Shown here one piece after another: positions 26,827 through 36,192 of a stretch of 64,000 bases of DNA; the stretch's first letter is position 1, and the number at the start of each line of letters is the position of its first letter. The notes beneath the pieces were generated by a model that was not told the origin of the DNA, did no database searches, and saw only the letters and a list, made by a program, of their open reading frames with translations. Made by a program: the position numbers and the translations under genes. This DNA is from Mycolicibacter senuensis (GTDB lineage Bacteria > Actinomycetota > Actinomycetes > Mycobacteriales > Mycobacteriaceae), in the NCBI RefSeq assembly GCF_002101885.1, contig NZ_LQPS01000020.1, positions 1-64,000 of the forward strand. Direction: 5' to 3'.

Positions 26827-28523
26827 GTCTGCCTCGGCTCGAGCATCAGGTCGGCCCAGTTCTCGGGCGGCAGCCATTTGTCCGCCCCGGACACGAACAC
26901 CCCGGTGCTGCCCGCCGGGTCGACGAACTTCCCGGTGCGCTGGTCGTAGCTGCTGTAGGCGACCCCGTTGGCCTGGGCCGGTGCCTCGGCGGGCAGTGGC
27001 CCGGGAGCCGGTCCCGGCGCCGGGTCCCGGTTGTAGGGCGGCAGGCCGCCGTTACCGCCGGGGTTGGTCGGCAGGTTCTGGTCCGGCGGCGCGTAGTAGG
27101 GCCACGGCGCCGGCGGATTCGGCCCGAGTTCGTTCGGCGGGTACGGCAGCGGGTATGGCGGAATGGGCGCCGGGCCCGGCCCCGCGGGCACACCCGGAGG
27201 CAGCGCGACCACCGGCGGGCCAGGGTCGTAATCGGAGTTCGGTGGGATGTACGGGAACTTGTTCATCGGCGTGATCATCCGCGGGTCGGTGATCGGCGTG
27301 TCGTAGGGCACCGGCGGACCGCGCCACGCGTTGCTGCCGATCGGGACGAAGCCCTTCGGGTCGCGGCAGAGCTGAATGGTCGGCGCCCGCTTACCCGGAT
27401 ACTCCATACACGGGTAGTTGCGGGCGCCGCGGACCGCGGTCGCATCGTTTTGCGCCGCTTTGCAGTACAGCCCCTTGGGCAGTTCGCGCACCGTCTCGTC
27501 GGCCGGGGTGCGCATCTCGGTGAACGGCAGGAACCCGACCGTGCACGGCGGCGGGTCGTGCATGTCGATCTTGAAGTCCAGCTTGACGCCCTCTTCCATC
27601 GGCACGCCACCGGCGACGGTCATCAGCGCGGCCATCAGCGCGGGAAACACCACCAGCGCCTGTTCGATCGAGTTGCGGTAGATCACCCCGACCCGGCCGA
27701 AGTTGGCGATGCTGGCCGCCAAAGTCGGGAACGAGGCCCGGATCCCGCTGAAGGTGGTGTTCGCCTCGTCGGTGACACTCGGCAAGATCTGCAGCACCTC
27801 GCGGAGTTGCGGATCGGCGTTGCGCACCTCGGTGGTGACCGCCGCCAACGACCGGGCCAGCGTCTTGATGTCGTCGCCGCTGCCGATCTGGGCGTCCAGG
27901 AACGGTTCGAACTGGTCGATCAGCCCCTCGGTCGCCGCGAAGTTGGCGTTGGCTTCGTCGATCAGTTGCCGCGACGACGCGATCATCCGGGCCAGCTCCT
28001 GCCCGGATCCGTTGAAGCCCTCGAAGGTGTTGCGCAGCAGATCACGAAGGCGACTGTTGGCGACGCTGTTGACCAGTGTCTGCGCCTGGTCGAGCATGCC
28101 GGCGATGTCCTGGCCTATCGCGGTGCGGTCCTGGCCGATCCGCGCGCCGCTGTGCAGCACCCCGGCGGCAGCGGCTCCTTCCGGTGGCACCAGGTCGATG
28201 TACTGCTCGCCGATGGCGGACATGCTCTTGACGGTTGCGGTGACGTTGCCCGGAACCTTGGTGCTGCTGTTGAGCCGCATCTGGGCGTCGATCCCGTGAT
28301 CGGTGAGACGGACGTCTTCCACCCGGCCCACCGTCACGCCGCGATAGGTGACATTGGCGCTCTTGTAGATGCCGCCGCCTCCGATGAAATCGGCGGTCAC
28401 CTTGTAGGTGCCGATCCCCACCCGGCTCGGCAAGTGCAGGTAAAGGATCGCGATCGCACCGACGGCCAGCACGGTGACCACGGCGAAGATCCCAAGTTGG
28501 ATTCGAACGAGGCGGGTCAGCAT
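26823..28523 (-). CDS. mce4F: Mce4F substrate-binding/channel subunit
   Basis: 566 residues. N-terminal membrane anchor (about 8-30), MlaD/MCE domain (GIYKSANVTYRGVTVG to about residue 120), a long helical domain, and a C-terminal proline/glycine-rich tail (about 410-560), as is usual for F subunits. The six Mce proteins form a hexameric tube carrying sterol to the YrbE permease. It is the last mce gene, coupled to mam4A. Confidence 0.94.
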   Translation of the reverse strand: MLTRLVRIQLGIFAVVTVLAVGAIAILYLHLPSRVGIGTYKVTADFIGGGGIYKSANVTYRGVTVGRVEDVRLTDHGIDAQMRLNSSTKVPGNVTATVKSMSAIGEQYIDLVPPEGAAAAGVLHSGARIGQDRTAIGQDIAGMLDQAQTLVNSVANSRLRDLLRNTFEGFNGSGQELARMIASSRQLIDEANANFAATEGLIDQFEPFLDAQIGSGDDIKTLARSLAAVTTEVRNADPQLREVLQILPSVTDEANTTFSGIRASFPTLAASIANFGRVGVIYRNSIEQALVVFPALMAALMTVAGGVPMEEGVKLDFKIDMHDPPPCTVGFLPFTEMRTPADETVRELPKGLYCKAAQNDATAVRGARNYPCMEYPGKRAPTIQLCRDPKGFVPIGSNAWRGPPVPYDTPITDPRMITPMNKFPYIPPNSDYDPGPPVVALPPGVPAGPGPAPIPPYPLPYPPNELGPNPPAPWPYYAPPDQNLPTNPGGNGGLPPYNRDPAPGPAPGPLPAEAPAQANGVAYSSYDQRTGKFVDPAGSTGVFVSGADKWLPPENWADLMLEPRQT

Positions 28524-28529
28524 CGCAGG

Positions 28530-29717
28530 TCATTCCTCATATCGGACGGCCGTGCCGGGCGGGATCTTGAACGGGTCGGCCGCCTGCCCGGACAGGTTCG
28601 CCATTTCCCCGATCAAGAAGTCGGGCGGGTTGAGCACGTCGTGCATGTGCGGCATGTTCGGGTCGAAGGCCCCGGTGGTGAAGACCGACTCGCCGAATCG
28701 CCGCAGCGTCAGGTCGAAGGTGACGTAGACGTTCAGGAAGTCGCCGCGCACCGCGTTGCGCAGATACATCGACGGGAACGGGAAGGTCGGAATGAACGGG
28801 AACGCCGTTACCAGCTCGTTGGCGTTGTCGGCGAACGCCTTGATGACCGGGTAGAGGTCCTTGATGTCGGCGGCGAAGTCTTCTTTGGTCTCGGTCATGA
28901 TCCGTGAACCGACGGTCGCCAACCGCTGCAGCGCTCCGAATGCATCCACGATGTTGGCGCGGTTGTCATTGAGCACCTCCAGCGCACCCGGCATGGTCTC
29001 CAGTGCCCGCGCGAGGCTGGGCGCGCTGCGGGCCAGGGTCACGCCGATCCGGTTGAGGCCCTCGGCGGCAGCGATGATGTCGTGCGCCTGGCGGTCCAGC
29101 GACGCCGTCAGCTCGGCGAGCCGGGGCAGCAGCCCGGCGAAGGTGCCGGCCCGCCCGGCGACCGCCGCGTAGGCCTCATCGGTGATGTCCTGCAGCGCAC
29201 CGAGATTGCCCTGGTTCACCACCACGCCCAGTGAGGACAGCACTTCTTCGGTGCTGGGATAGCGACCGGTGCGGTTGAGCGGGATGTGGTCGCCGGGCGC
29301 GAGTCGGCCGGTCGGGGCTTCGTCATGCGGTGCGGAGAGCTCGATGTGCTGGGATCCCAGCAGCGAGGTCTGGGCGACCTTCGCGGTGGCGTTGGCCGGA
29401 AGCTGAACATTGCCGTCGAGCGACAGTTTGACCGCCGCAAAAAAGCTGCCGTCCGGTTGCTGCACGGCCTGCAGACCCGAGACGCTGCCCACGGTGACGT
29501 CGTCGACCATGACCGGCGAGTTCTGCGGCAACGTGGTCACATCCGGCAGTTGCACCGTGATGTTGTACGACCCTCGGCCGTGGCCGGCGGTTCCCGGCAT
29601 GTTCAGCGAGTTCAATCCGCCGAACTGGCACCCGGACAGCACCAGTGCCCCGGCTCCCAGTGCCGCGCCGCGCCGCGCGGCCCGCCTGACGGCGCCGGCA
29701 ACAGACTTCATGCTCAT
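28530..29717 (-). CDS. lprN: Mce4E lipoprotein (LprN)
   Basis: 395 residues from ATG 29717, which overlaps the mce4D stop (ATGA). The signal peptide ends in a lipobox, LVLSGC, so Cys is lipidated. The MCE domain follows (VMVDDVTVGSV segment), then helices and a C-terminal domain. E subunits are the only lipoproteins of Mce complexes. The longer frame upstream is not needed. Confidence 0.94.
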   Translation of the reverse strand: MSMKSVAGAVRRAARRGAALGAGALVLSGCQFGGLNSLNMPGTAGHGRGSYNITVQLPDVTTLPQNSPVMVDDVTVGSVSGLQAVQQPDGSFFAAVKLSLDGNVQLPANATAKVAQTSLLGSQHIELSAPHDEAPTGRLAPGDHIPLNRTGRYPSTEEVLSSLGVVVNQGNLGALQDITDEAYAAVAGRAGTFAGLLPRLAELTASLDRQAHDIIAAAEGLNRIGVTLARSAPSLARALETMPGALEVLNDNRANIVDAFGALQRLATVGSRIMTETKEDFAADIKDLYPVIKAFADNANELVTAFPFIPTFPFPSMYLRNAVRGDFLNVYVTFDLTLRRFGESVFTTGAFDPNMPHMHDVLNPPDFLIGEMANLSGQAADPFKIPPGTAVRYEE

Positions 29718-31045
29718 CCGCCCTCCCGTGGTCCGCCGGCCCCGGGTTGTTGAGGGCCGTGCGGGCCGGGTGCCTGGCCCACCTGCCCCGGATCCGATGG
29801 CGGCAGGAACAGCGCGGCGACATCGTCGGTATCCGGCGGGGTGACGCCCGGTGCGGGCATCCACTTCAGGTAGGGCACCGGTGTCTGCGCCTTGGCCTCG
29901 GTGGCCGGGGTGTCGTAGATGATCTGGCCCTTGTAGGCGGTGATCGAGTTGATCGGGTGGAACAGGAAGGGAAGGAAGTTCATCGACCAGCGGCGCATGA
30001 CCGGTCCCATCCGCTCCTTGCAGATCTCTGCCCGCTTGAAGTTGTCCGGCACCGAACCGACGTCGAAGACGCCGCCGCAGATGAACTGCACCGGGTTGGC
30101 GAAGTCGGGCAGCGACAGCAACCCGCTCAAGGTGCCCTGCGCGGGGTTGTAGATCTGATAGAAGTTGACCAGCCCGTGCGGGGTGATGTGCAGTACCTGT
30201 TCGAAGTTCTCGCTCTGATCGCTCAGCACCTTGGTGAACTCCGACAGCTTGTTGACCTGGGCGATCAACGCGTCGTTGTTGTCGTGCAGGAAGCCCCGCA
30301 CGTCGCGCAGTGCCTGGTTCAGGGTGCCCAGCGTGACATCGAGGTCGGCCGAACTGTCGGCGAGCACCGCCGAGACGGCCGCGACATGGTCGGTGAACTG
30401 CACGATCTGTTCGTTGCTGCCGGACAGGGCGTCGACCAGCACGTGCAGGTTCTTGACGGTGCCGAACAGATCCGTGCGCGAGTCACCGAGCCGGCCTGCG
30501 GTCGCCGACAACTCCCGCAGTGCACTGCGGAACGAGTCGCCGTTGCCGTCGAAGGTGTCGGCGGCCTGGTTGACGACCGCGCTCAGCGCGCCGTTGAGTT
30601 TGCCGTGCTCGGGTGCGAGTTGCGCACTGAGCTGGGTCAGCTCCTTCTTGACCTCGTCCCACTCGACCGGCACCGCGGTGCGGTCCTCGCCGAGCACCGC
30701 CCCGTCGGCCAGCCGGTCGCCGCCGGTGTAGGCCGGCGCCAGCTGAATCACCCGCGCCGAGACGATGTTCGGCGCCATCAGCACCGCGTGCACGTCGGAC
30801 GGCAACGGCACGTCCTTGTTCACCGACATGGTGATCTTGACGTTCTCCGCGCGTGGCTCGATGGACTCGATCCGGCCGACCGGAACCCCGACCACCCTAA
30901 CGTCGTCACCCGGGTACAGACCGACCGCCGAGGCGAAGTAGCCGGTGATCCGGTAGCCGCGCTGCGCGGGCAGCACCAGGTACACGCCGGCGGCCAGTAG
31001 CGCGGCCAGCGCCCCGGCGAGCAGAATCCGCAATGACGGGCGCAT
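29714..31045 (-). CDS. mce4D: Mce4D subunit
   Basis: 443 residues. Membrane anchor (about 5-25), MCE domain with VGLYPGDDVRVVGVPVG, helical needle domain, then a proline/glycine-rich C-terminus. The start is ATG 31045 (sharing its A with the mce4C TGA) or GTG 31048; both overlap the preceding stop. Part of the mce4 sterol importer. Confidence 0.93.
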   Translation of the reverse strand: MRPSLRILLAGALAALLAAGVYLVLPAQRGYRITGYFASAVGLYPGDDVRVVGVPVGRIESIEPRAENVKITMSVNKDVPLPSDVHAVLMAPNIVSARVIQLAPAYTGGDRLADGAVLGEDRTAVPVEWDEVKKELTQLSAQLAPEHGKLNGALSAVVNQAADTFDGNGDSFRSALRELSATAGRLGDSRTDLFGTVKNLHVLVDALSGSNEQIVQFTDHVAAVSAVLADSSADLDVTLGTLNQALRDVRGFLHDNNDALIAQVNKLSEFTKVLSDQSENFEQVLHITPHGLVNFYQIYNPAQGTLSGLLSLPDFANPVQFICGGVFDVGSVPDNFKRAEICKERMGPVMRRWSMNFLPFLFHPINSITAYKGQIIYDTPATEAKAQTPVPYLKWMPAPGVTPPDTDDVAALFLPPSDPGQVGQAPGPHGPQQPGAGGPREGG

Positions 31046-32103
31046 CACGGCGACTTCGGCTTAATCACGGTGCGCTCGGAGATCATCCCGCGCAGGTAGT
31101 CGGCCAGGCTGTCCGGAATCTTGCCGGGCTGGAAGTAGATGTCGAGCAGCACCTCCGACAACGTGGGCGGCGGCAGCCCGTAGAGGTTGATCTGGAAGCC
31201 CGGACCCGAGGCGACAACCTCGCCGAGCGTGGTGGCGTAGCCGGGCAGCCGGTCCAGTGCCCCCGCGATCCGGTCTTTGCGCTCGATCATGTTGTCCAGC
31301 ACCAGGTTGAGTTTGTCCAGGGTCGGCCCGATCTCGTTCTGATTGTCGGTGACGAAGCCCGAAAGCTGCTGCGAGACATCATCGATTCCCGCGATCAGCG
31401 CGCCGAGTGCCTGCCGGCGGTCGTCCAGCGCCGCGAAGAGTTGATTCCCGTCGAGCACCAGCCGGTTGACCTGGGCGGCGCGCTGGTTGAGCACACCGGT
31501 GACCGACTTGGCGTGGGTCAACAACTGGCCCAGCGCCTCGTCGCGGCGGTTGATGCTGCGGGACAGCGCCGTCACCCCGTCCAGCGCCCCGCGCAACTGC
31601 GGGGTCGCGTCGCGCATCGAGTCGGTGAGCACCGCCAGCGCCTCCTCGAACCGCGGTTTGTCCAGATTCCGGACGTTGCCGCCGAGATCTTGCAGGGCGT
31701 TGTTGAGCGTGTAGGGCGAGCGGGTGCGTTCCAACGGGATCATCGTGACCGAGCCCGCGCCGGCCGGCGTGACCGACAGCGCCTTTTCGCCCAGCACCGT
31801 GTCGGTGCGGATCGCGGCCAGCGATTGATCGCCCACCCTGACCTTCCGGTCGATGGTGAAGCTCACCTGTGCGCTGGCGCCGGCCAGCGCCACCTTGGTC
31901 ACCTTCCCCACCCGGATACCGGACACCGTCACGTCGTTGCCGGACATGATTCCGCCGGCGTCGGCGAAGTAGCCCTGATAGCTCTTGCCCTGCGGCCAGA
32001 ACGGCAGGCTGGTGTAGCCGAACGACACCAAGACCAGGCACGCCACCAGTGCGATGCCCAGCGTTCCGGTGCGAACCGGATTTACGCGATCAATTCTTGA
32101 CAG
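31045..32103 (-). CDS. mce4C: Mce4C subunit with a probable non-ATG start
   Basis: MCE-family subunit: N-terminal anchor (GTLGIALVACLVLVSFGY), MCE domain (GIMSGNDVTVSGIRVGKV), helical domain. The only standard start in frame (GTG 32046) would cut the membrane anchor in half. Upstream, in frame and overlapping mce4B, a CTG at 32103 has a perfect AAGGGGAGG seven bases before it and gives 352 residues with an intact anchor. An ATT at 32091-32093, overlapping the mce4B TGA, is the alternative. I annotate CTG provisionally. Confidence 0.85.
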   Translation of the reverse strand: MSRIDRVNPVRTGTLGIALVACLVLVSFGYTSLPFWPQGKSYQGYFADAGGIMSGNDVTVSGIRVGKVTKVALAGASAQVSFTIDRKVRVGDQSLAAIRTDTVLGEKALSVTPAGAGSVTMIPLERTRSPYTLNNALQDLGGNVRNLDKPRFEEALAVLTDSMRDATPQLRGALDGVTALSRSINRRDEALGQLLTHAKSVTGVLNQRAAQVNRLVLDGNQLFAALDDRRQALGALIAGIDDVSQQLSGFVTDNQNEIGPTLDKLNLVLDNMIERKDRIAGALDRLPGYATTLGEVVASGPGFQINLYGLPPPTLSEVLLDIYFQPGKIPDSLADYLRGMISERTVIKPKSP

Positions 32104-33127
32104 GAGAGCACCTCCCCTTGCTGGTGTCGGTCTGGCCGCCCATGGGCAGGATGATGTCGCTGCCGGCGGGCCCGTTGAACTTCATCGAGACCGTGCAGTA
32201 GTTGATGTTGAAGAACGATCCGTAGGCGCCGAGTGCGTTGAGCCGCAGGTAGTTCTCTTCCAGTGGATCGATGACGTCGTTGAGTTCCTGCTTGCGCTTG
32301 TTCAGCACGGTGGCCAACGGGCGGGCGTTCTCGATCACGCCCTGCAGCGGCCGCCGGGTGCGCCGCAGTGTGTCGGTGAGGTCGGTCTCGACGGTGGCCA
32401 GCGGGCCGATCGCACCCGCGATCGAGTCCTTGCCCTCGGCCAGGCCGGTGATCAGTTGCTGCAGCCGGTCGACGGTGGCGTCGAACTGCTCGCTCTTGTC
32501 GTCGACCGTGGCCAGCACCGTGTTGAGGTTGTTGATCACGTCGCCGATCAGCTGATCGCGCGAGGCCAGCGTGGTGGTGAACGAGCTGGTGTTGGCCAGC
32601 ATCTGCGTCAGCGCGCCGCCTTGGCCCTGCAACAACTCGATGATCGCGTTGCTGATCTCGTTGATCTTGGTGCCGTCCAGCCCCTTGAGCACCGGGCGCA
32701 TCCCGCCCAGCAGTGCGTCGAGGTCCAGCGCCGGCTGGGTGTGCTCCCGGCCGATCGTGCCGCCGGGCGGCAATTTGCGCAGTTCACCTGCACCGGAGGC
32801 GATCTCCAGGTAGCGGTCGCCGACCAGGTTCTCGTACCGGATCAGTGCCCGGCTCGAATCGTAAAGCTGGTAGCGCTTGTCGAGGTCGAAGGTGACGTCG
32901 ACGCTGTTGTCAGGCGTCAGCGCCACCCGTTTCACCGTGCCCACCGGAATTCCGGCGATCCGCACGTCTTCGCCGCCCTTGAGGCGTGACGCGCTGGCGA
33001 AGTCGGCGTGATAGGTGTGGTTGGAGGCGAACCGGAACTCGCCGAACACCACCACCAGTCCGGCCGACACCAGCAGCATCGCCGCGGTGAAGATGGCGAC
33101 CTTGATCAGGGTTCCGCGAGTGTTCAT
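32090..33127 (-). CDS. mce4B: Mce4B subunit
   Basis: 345 residues. Membrane anchor (about 8-30), MCE domain (SRLKGGEDVRIAGIPVGTVK), then coiled helices. The ATG shares one base with the mce4A stop (TGATG). It ends with a 14-base overlap into mce4C if the CTG start there is right. Confidence 0.94.
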   Translation of the reverse strand: MNTRGTLIKVAIFTAAMLLVSAGLVVVFGEFRFASNHTYHADFASASRLKGGEDVRIAGIPVGTVKRVALTPDNSVDVTFDLDKRYQLYDSSRALIRYENLVGDRYLEIASGAGELRKLPPGGTIGREHTQPALDLDALLGGMRPVLKGLDGTKINEISNAIIELLQGQGGALTQMLANTSSFTTTLASRDQLIGDVINNLNTVLATVDDKSEQFDATVDRLQQLITGLAEGKDSIAGAIGPLATVETDLTDTLRRTRRPLQGVIENARPLATVLNKRKQELNDVIDPLEENYLRLNALGAYGSFFNINYCTVSMKFNGPAGSDIILPMGGQTDTSKGRCSPVKN

Positions 33128-34332
33128 CAGTACTCATCCCGTTCCGCGTAGGCGCCGTTGAAGAGGAACTGCGCCGTGGATGGTGCGTCGAACTGCAGCT
33201 CGGTATTGGGCTGAAACGGGATGTAGGCGCTGTCGGTCACCAAGTACGGTGACCGGAACCAGGAGCCGCCGAACTGCTTGCTGGGGATGTCGGGCAGGCC
33301 GCGACAGTTCGGGCCGCCGGTCGCGTTGGCCACCGGCAGGCTCTCCGGGTAGGTGTAAGCCGGTGCGCCGGGCAAGAAGTTGGAGTGCACGTACAGCGCC
33401 GGCTTGGTGCCGCCCAGCGACGGGCCGAACCGCTCCAGCGCTTGTTTGATCCCCTTGAACAGACAGCCGAACTCCGGGGAGTATTCGGCCAGCAGGCTGC
33501 CCAGGGCGCGGAAGCGCTGAATACCGGCGATGAAGTCGTCGGCGGCGGGTTCGAAGGTGTCGTAGCCGTTGTTGGCCAGCCCGGTGGTCGCCAGCAGCGC
33601 CTTGCTCAGGTTGTCACGCTGGTCGACCAGCGTCTTGCTGATCGTCGGGACGTTGTCGAAAATCGTCGCCAGGTCCGGTGCGGCGTCGCCGTAGATGTTG
33701 CCCACCACGCCGGTCTTGGCGAAGCCCGATTGCAGCTGCGGCAGCTTGGGATTGATCTTCTCCAGGTAGCCGTTCAGCCCGGACAACGCCACGCCCAGGT
33801 TGTCGCCGTTGCCCCGCAGCCCTTCACCGAGCGCGCTGATCGTCCCGTTGAGCTGCACCGGGTCGACCTTGTCCAGCAGATCGGTGAGTTTCTGGAACAG
33901 TGTGTTGACCTCGAGCTGCACATCGGAGGCCTGCACGTTGGTGCCGCTGCGCAACGACTTGCCCGACGGCACCGGCGGCGGCACGAATTCCACCGACTTG
34001 GCGCCGAAGATGGTGTTGCTGGCGATGTGCACGGCGGCGTTCGACGGGATGTAGGACATCGCCGAGCTGTCCATGGCCAACACGAGCTTGGCCTGATCGC
34101 CCTGATATTTGATGGCCTTGACCTTGCCGACCTGGATGCCGCGGTACTTGACCTTGGCGTCCTGCTCCATCACCAGGCCGGCCCGCGGCGAGGTGACGGT
34201 GACCTTGTCGGTCGGGGTGAAGACAGCCGTGTAGGAGAGGTAGGTGAAAACGGTGGCGGCGAGCAGGATCGCGCCCAGGACGGCGGCAGCAATCCGCACC
34301 CGAGTACGACTCGATCCCGTGTCCACTTGCAT
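33127..34332 (-). CDS. mce4A: Mce4A subunit
   Basis: 401 residues: basic N-terminus, membrane anchor (about 13-35), MCE domain (GLVMEQDAKVKYRGIQVGKV), helical domain, and a C-terminal region with CRGLPDIPSK typical of A subunits. First of six mce genes after the yrbE permeases. Mce4A contributes to the sterol-conducting tube across the periplasm. Confidence 0.95.
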   Translation of the reverse strand: MQVDTGSSRTRVRIAAAVLGAILLAATVFTYLSYTAVFTPTDKVTVTSPRAGLVMEQDAKVKYRGIQVGKVKAIKYQGDQAKLVLAMDSSAMSYIPSNAAVHIASNTIFGAKSVEFVPPPVPSGKSLRSGTNVQASDVQLEVNTLFQKLTDLLDKVDPVQLNGTISALGEGLRGNGDNLGVALSGLNGYLEKINPKLPQLQSGFAKTGVVGNIYGDAAPDLATIFDNVPTISKTLVDQRDNLSKALLATTGLANNGYDTFEPAADDFIAGIQRFRALGSLLAEYSPEFGCLFKGIKQALERFGPSLGGTKPALYVHSNFLPGAPAYTYPESLPVANATGGPNCRGLPDIPSKQFGGSWFRSPYLVTDSAYIPFQPNTELQFDAPSTAQFLFNGAYAERDEY

Positions 34333-34338
34333 CCCTTG

Positions 34339-35181
34339 CTATCCCGAGAGGTTGAAGTTACCGGACCCGCCGTAGACGGCAAGTGAAACGAACAACGTGA
34401 TGACGACCACGACGACCAGCGACGTGCGCACCGCTTGTCCCACCGCGATGCCGACGCCGACCGGGCCCCCGGCCGCGTTGTAGCCGTAGTTGGTGTGCAC
34501 GAGCATCACCGCGATGGACATGATGATCGCCTGCAGGAATGACCACAGCAAGTCGGTGGGTATCAAGAAGGTGTCGAAGTAGTGGTCGTAGAGGCCCGGT
34601 GACTGCGAGTTGATGAACACCGTGGTGGACCGGGCCGCGAAGAACGCCGCCAGCACCGATAGTGAGTACAGCGGGATGATCGCGATCAGACCGGCCACCA
34701 ACCGGGTCGACACCAGATACGAGACCGCGTGCACCGCCATCGCTTCGACGGCATCGATCTCCTCGGCTACCCGCATGGCGCCGAGCTGGGCGGTGGTGCC
34801 GGCGCCGATGGTGGCGGCCAGGGCGATGCCGGCGACCACCGGGGCCACGATGCGCACGTTCAGGAATGCCGACAGGAAGCCGGTCAACGCCTCGATGCCG
34901 ATGTTGCCCAGCGATGAGAAGCCCTGCACCGCGATGACACCGCCGGAGGCCAGGGTCAGGAAGGTGGCGACCCCGACGGTGCCGCCGATGATCGCCAGCG
35001 CACCGGTGCCCATGGTGATCTCGGCGATCAGCCGGACCGTCTCCTTGCGGTACTTGGTCAGCGCGTTGGGGACGTAGCGGATGGAGTCGGCGTAGAACAG
35101 TGCCTGCTCGCCGAAGTTGTCATATGCCTTGGGCGCCCACCGGAACATCCGCCGGAACCGCAGCGTGGCGTCGTAACTCAT
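34339..35181 (-). CDS. yrbE4B: YrbE4B permease subunit
   Basis: 280-residue MlaE/YrbE-family integral membrane protein with about five hydrophobic segments and the conserved cytoplasmic loop EEIDAVEAMAVHAVSYLVSTR (the first part is the ATPase-coupling motif). It pairs with YrbE4A and the MceG ATPase encoded elsewhere. Seven bases separate it from yrbE4A. Confidence 0.95.
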   Translation of the reverse strand: MSYDATLRFRRMFRWAPKAYDNFGEQALFYADSIRYVPNALTKYRKETVRLIAEITMGTGALAIIGGTVGVATFLTLASGGVIAVQGFSSLGNIGIEALTGFLSAFLNVRIVAPVVAGIALAATIGAGTTAQLGAMRVAEEIDAVEAMAVHAVSYLVSTRLVAGLIAIIPLYSLSVLAAFFAARSTTVFINSQSPGLYDHYFDTFLIPTDLLWSFLQAIIMSIAVMLVHTNYGYNAAGGPVGVGIAVGQAVRTSLVVVVVITLFVSLAVYGGSGNFNLSG

Positions 35182-35188
35182 GAGGCGC

Positions 35189-35953
35189 TCACTTCACCAG
35201 CACCCGCACGCTGATCGCGGTCATGACGACGTTGATGACGAACAGGCAGATGAAGGCGTAGACGACGGTCTCGTTGACCGCGTTGCCGACGCCTTGCGGG
35301 CCGCCCTTGGCGGTCAGGCCGCGGTAGCACCCGATGAGCCCGGCGGCCGTCCCGAACAGCAGCGCCTTGATCTCGGCCATCACCAACTCGCCGAGCCCGG
35401 TCAGCACGGTCAGCCCGTTGATGAACGCGCCGGGGTTGACGCCCTGCAGGAAGACGGAGAACACGTAGCCTCCGACGAGACCGATCGCGCACACCAACCC
35501 GTTGAGCAGCAGCGCGACGAACGTCGATGCCAGCGCGCGGGGCACCACCAGCCGCTGGATCGGGTCGATGCCCAGCACCCGCATGGCGTCGATCTCTTCG
35601 CGGATGGTTCGGGCGCCCAGGTCGGCGCAGATGGCGGTGGCACCGGCACCGGCCACCACCAGCACGGTGACCACCGGACCGAGCTGGGTGATGGTGCCGA
35701 ACGCGGTTCCGGCGCCGGACAGGTCGGCGGCGCCGATCTCGCGCAGCAGGATGTTGAGGGTGAACGCCACCAGCACGGTGAACGGGATGGCGACCAGCAG
35801 GGTCGGCACCAGCGAAACGCGGGCGATCATCCAGGTCTGGTCGAGGAACTCGCGGTACTGGAACGGGCGGCGGAACATGGCCCGGAAGGTGTCAATCGAC
35901 ATCTCGACGAAGCCGCCCACGGCCCGGGCCGGAACCGTGAGCTGTTCGATCAA
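35189..35953 (-). CDS. yrbE4A: YrbE4A permease subunit
   Basis: 254 residues from TTG 35953, the same length as the M. tuberculosis protein; GGAAGGA precedes the TTG. The longer frame to 36001 lacks such support. It contains the coupling loop EEIDAMRVLGIDPIQRLVVP and several membrane helices. First gene of the mce4 operon, whose upstream region holds two KstR operators. Confidence 0.93.
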   Translation of the reverse strand: MIEQLTVPARAVGGFVEMSIDTFRAMFRRPFQYREFLDQTWMIARVSLVPTLLVAIPFTVLVAFTLNILLREIGAADLSGAGTAFGTITQLGPVVTVLVVAGAGATAICADLGARTIREEIDAMRVLGIDPIQRLVVPRALASTFVALLLNGLVCAIGLVGGYVFSVFLQGVNPGAFINGLTVLTGLGELVMAEIKALLFGTAAGLIGCYRGLTAKGGPQGVGNAVNETVVYAFICLFVINVVMTAISVRVLVK

Positions 35954-36081
35954 GGCTCGTCCTTCCATCAGCTCGTGCAGCCGGTCTGCCGGTGGTCGCA
36001 AAACTGTATCCGGACACGGCGTGCGGCCGACGTCATTCGCTCGATTCGAACGTCGGTCCGCGTGAGCCGGATCATATTAAC

Positions 36082-36095
36082 TAGAACACGTTCTT
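36082..36095. promoter_or_regulatory. KstR operator for mce4 (TAGAACACGTTCTT)
   Basis: Matches TnnAACnnGTTnnA except the last base, and extends to a near palindrome CTAGAACACGTTCTTAG. It lies about 130 bases before the yrbE4A start. Confidence 0.78.
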
Positions 36096-36170
36096 AGTGT
36101 CAAAGGACACATTTAGCAAGTTTTCATGGGTTATCTATCCAGGTCAGCCACTGTTGTGACTCAGGTCTCC

Positions 36171-36184
36171 TGAAACGCGTTCTA
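36171..36184. promoter_or_regulatory. Second KstR operator at the mce4 promoter (TGAAACGCGTTCTA)
   Basis: Exact match to the consensus, placed just after the hsd4A stop and about 220 bases before yrbE4A. Two sites could allow cooperative repression of mce4. Confidence 0.65.
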
Positions 36185-36192
36185 ATCGCGCT

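Noticed and set aside
26685-28907. 740-codon plus-strand ORF opposite mce4F/mam4A
   Set aside because: Antisense shadow in G+C-rich DNA, rich in Arg/His/Gly, overlapping well-supported minus-strand genes.
36097-36110. GTGTC/GACAC inverted repeat near the mce4 promoter as another TetR operator
   Set aside because: Arms are only five bases and the centre does not fit GGACANNTGTCC.
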